Source: Hydractinia symbiolongicarpus (taxonomy: Eukaryota > Cnidaria > Hydrozoa > Anthoathecata > Hydractiniidae). From it: a stretch of DNA of 64,000 nt. The stretch's first letter is position 1. The number at the start of each line of letters is the position of its first letter. A model generated the notes under the pieces. It made no database searches. It was not told the origin of the DNA and saw only the letters and a program-made list of their open reading frames with translations. A program made the translations under genes and the position numbers. Shown here piece after piece: positions 62,901 to 64,000 of the stretch. The stretch covers positions 31,998,501 through 32,062,500 of the forward strand of contig NC_079879.1 of assembly GCF_029227915.1 (NCBI RefSeq), in the 5' to 3' direction.

Positions 62901-64000
62901 TGTATACTTTTGACTTTACGGGCCAAGCCCGGGATTTACGGGAAATGGCGGGTTTTCGTTTGCCGGCGATTAAACTTCTTTTATTCAGCGTCTCATCAAA
63001 AATGCAAGCAATTTTGAAAACTACAAGTCTCATGCGTTTTAGTGGTGAAAAAATAATTTAAAAAATCGTTCGGGAAATGAGTTTACTCCCTGGGTACTTT
63101 ATTTGTATACTTTTGACTATACGGGCCGAGTCCGGGATTTACGGGAAATCGCGGGTTTTCGTTTGCCGGCGATTAAACCTCTTTCATTAAGCATCTCATC
63201 AAAAATGAAAACATTTTTGAAAACGACAAGTCTCATGCGTTTTAGTGGTGAAAAAAAAATTTAAAAAATCGTTCGGGAAATGAGTTTACTCCCTGGGTAC
63301 TTTCTTTGTATACTTTTGACTATACGGGCCGAGTCCGGGATTTAGGGGAAATCGCTGGTTTTCGTTTGCCGGCGATTAAACCTCTTTCATTAAGCGTCTC
63401 ATCAAAAATGAAAACATTTTTGAAAACTACAAGTCTCATGCGTTTTAGAGGTGAAAAAAAAATTTAAAATATCGTTCGTGAAATGAGTTTACTCCCTGGG
63501 TACTTTCTTTGTATACATTCGACTACACGGGCCAAGCCCGGGATTTAGGGGAAATCGCTGGTTTTCGTTTGCCGGCGATTAAACCTCTTTCATTAAGCGT
63601 CTCATCAAAAATGCAAACAATTTTGAAAACTACATGTCTCATGCGTTTTAGTGGTGAAAGAATAATTTAAAAAATCGTTCGGGAAATGAGTTTACTCCCT
63701 GGGTACTTTCTTTGTATACTTTTGACTATACGGGCCGAGTCCGGGATTTACGGGAAATCGCGGGTTTTCGTTTGCCGGCGATTAAACCTCTTTCATTAAG
63801 CATCTCATCAAAAATGAAAACATTTTTGAAAACGACAAGTCTCATGCGTTTTAGTGGTGAAAAAAAAATTTAAAAAATCGTTCGGGAAATGAGTTTACTC
63901 CCTGGGTACTTTCTTTGTATACATTCGACTACACGGGCCAAGCCCGGGATTTAGGGGAAATCGCTGGTTTTCGTTTGCCGGCGATTAAACCTCTTTCATT
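56540..64000 (-). repeat. 26-monomer repeat (5,277 bp), second copy cut by the window end
   Basis: Copy 1 spans about 56,540-61,816 and copy 2 begins near 61,817. AATTGTTCTGG is at 56975 and 62252, and the AATATAAAAAATCGGGTGGG monomer at about 57.58 and 62.86 kb, all offset by 5,277 bp (26 x 203 minus 1). A matching segment near 51.5-53.2 kb lies another 5,277 bp upstream. The inside of copy 1 (59.0-61.8 kb) holds A, B, C and D strings like those at 30.7-35 kb. The array continues past base 64,000. Confidence 0.87.

Larger units (their letters stand above)
23974..64000 (-). repeat. Satellite array, right arm (203-bp monomer, reversed)
   Basis: About 197 copies of the same monomer on the opposite strand, continuing to the window end, so the true array end is not seen. 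Recurrent types can be told apart by linked variants. Type A has GCATCTC and ACGACAAG. Type B has TTTAGGGGAAATCGCTGG, often with AAACCATTTTTG. Type C has CGCAGG, CTTCTTTTATTCAG, CATATTTG and TCTTATG, then CTCACACGG. Type D has CGCGGG, GCGTCTC and a normal dyad. A further type has CCGAGTCCGGG after CTTTTGAC. Ordered strings of these types form the higher-order repeats listed below. Confidence 0.98.

Noticed and set aside
1-64000. CRISPR-like regular repeats.
   Set aside because: There are no unique spacers between short repeats; the whole 203-bp unit is repeated end to end.
1-64000. Transposon, LTR, telomere repeat, rRNA or tRNA inside the array.
   Set aside because: I found no stretch that departs from the monomer for more than about 10 bp; the longest non-monomer piece is the junction filler near 23,965-23,973.
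1-64000. Promoter-like TATA or TATAC motifs in each monomer.
   Set aside because: They come from the A/T-rich monomer and have no associated gene. Satellite transcription is possible but cannot be read from the sequence.
1-64000. Assignment to a named satellite family or species.
   Set aside because: I do not recognise the monomer. A database search of one monomer would decide this, and I will not guess a name.

Overview
The whole 64 kb window is one satellite DNA array. I see no protein-coding gene, RNA gene, transposon, telomere repeat or other unique sequence. The unit is a tandem monomer of about 203 bp (about 315 copies in the window), roughly 38% G+C by hand count of one copy. Each copy has an A/T-rich half with long A/T runs, and a G/C-richer half carrying CCCGGG, GCCGGC and several CpGs. 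Tens of kilobases of a nucleosome-scale monomer with nested multimeric periods is typical of eukaryotic nuclear heterochromatin: centromeric, pericentromeric, subtelomeric or knob-like. I do not recognise the monomer, and the sequence alone does not fix the species or kingdom.

Layout: monomers run in one direction from 1 to about 23,964 (called + here) and in the opposite direction from about 23,974 to 64,000 (-). The head-to-head switch is a single sharp junction with about 9 bp of extra sequence. The left arm holds an irregular 1.4-1.8 kb multimer (about 1.1-5.7 kb), small dimer and tetramer duplications (5.8-8.1 kb), a 24-monomer block (8.1-13.0 kb) followed by a 22-monomer second copy (13.0-17.5 kb), a 7-monomer duplication (17.8-20.6 kb), and dimer and tetramer duplications up to 23.3 kb.

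The right arm holds mixed monomer types (24.0-30.7 kb), a 7-monomer higher-order repeat in three copies of exactly 1,421 bp (30.7-35.0 kb), a rearranged stretch with two internally deleted monomers (35-38 kb), a 406-bp duplication (38.2-39.0 kb), a nearly identical 6,291-bp tandem duplication (41.4-54.0 kb) with an 11-monomer repeat inside it, an 8-monomer duplication (52.5-55.7 kb), a trimer duplication (55.8-57.0 kb), and a 5,277-bp repeat whose second copy runs off the window end.

The most informative feature is the inversion. Monomer variants typical of the right arm already appear in the last 2.1 kb of the left arm. The first 0.7 kb of the right arm carries left-arm-type variants. I infer an inversion inside an array ordered left-type, right-type, left-type, with the second breakpoint beyond the window. 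No genes act together here. The biology is satellite turnover: unequal exchange, segmental amplification and inversion, perhaps serving a chromosomal role such as a centromere.
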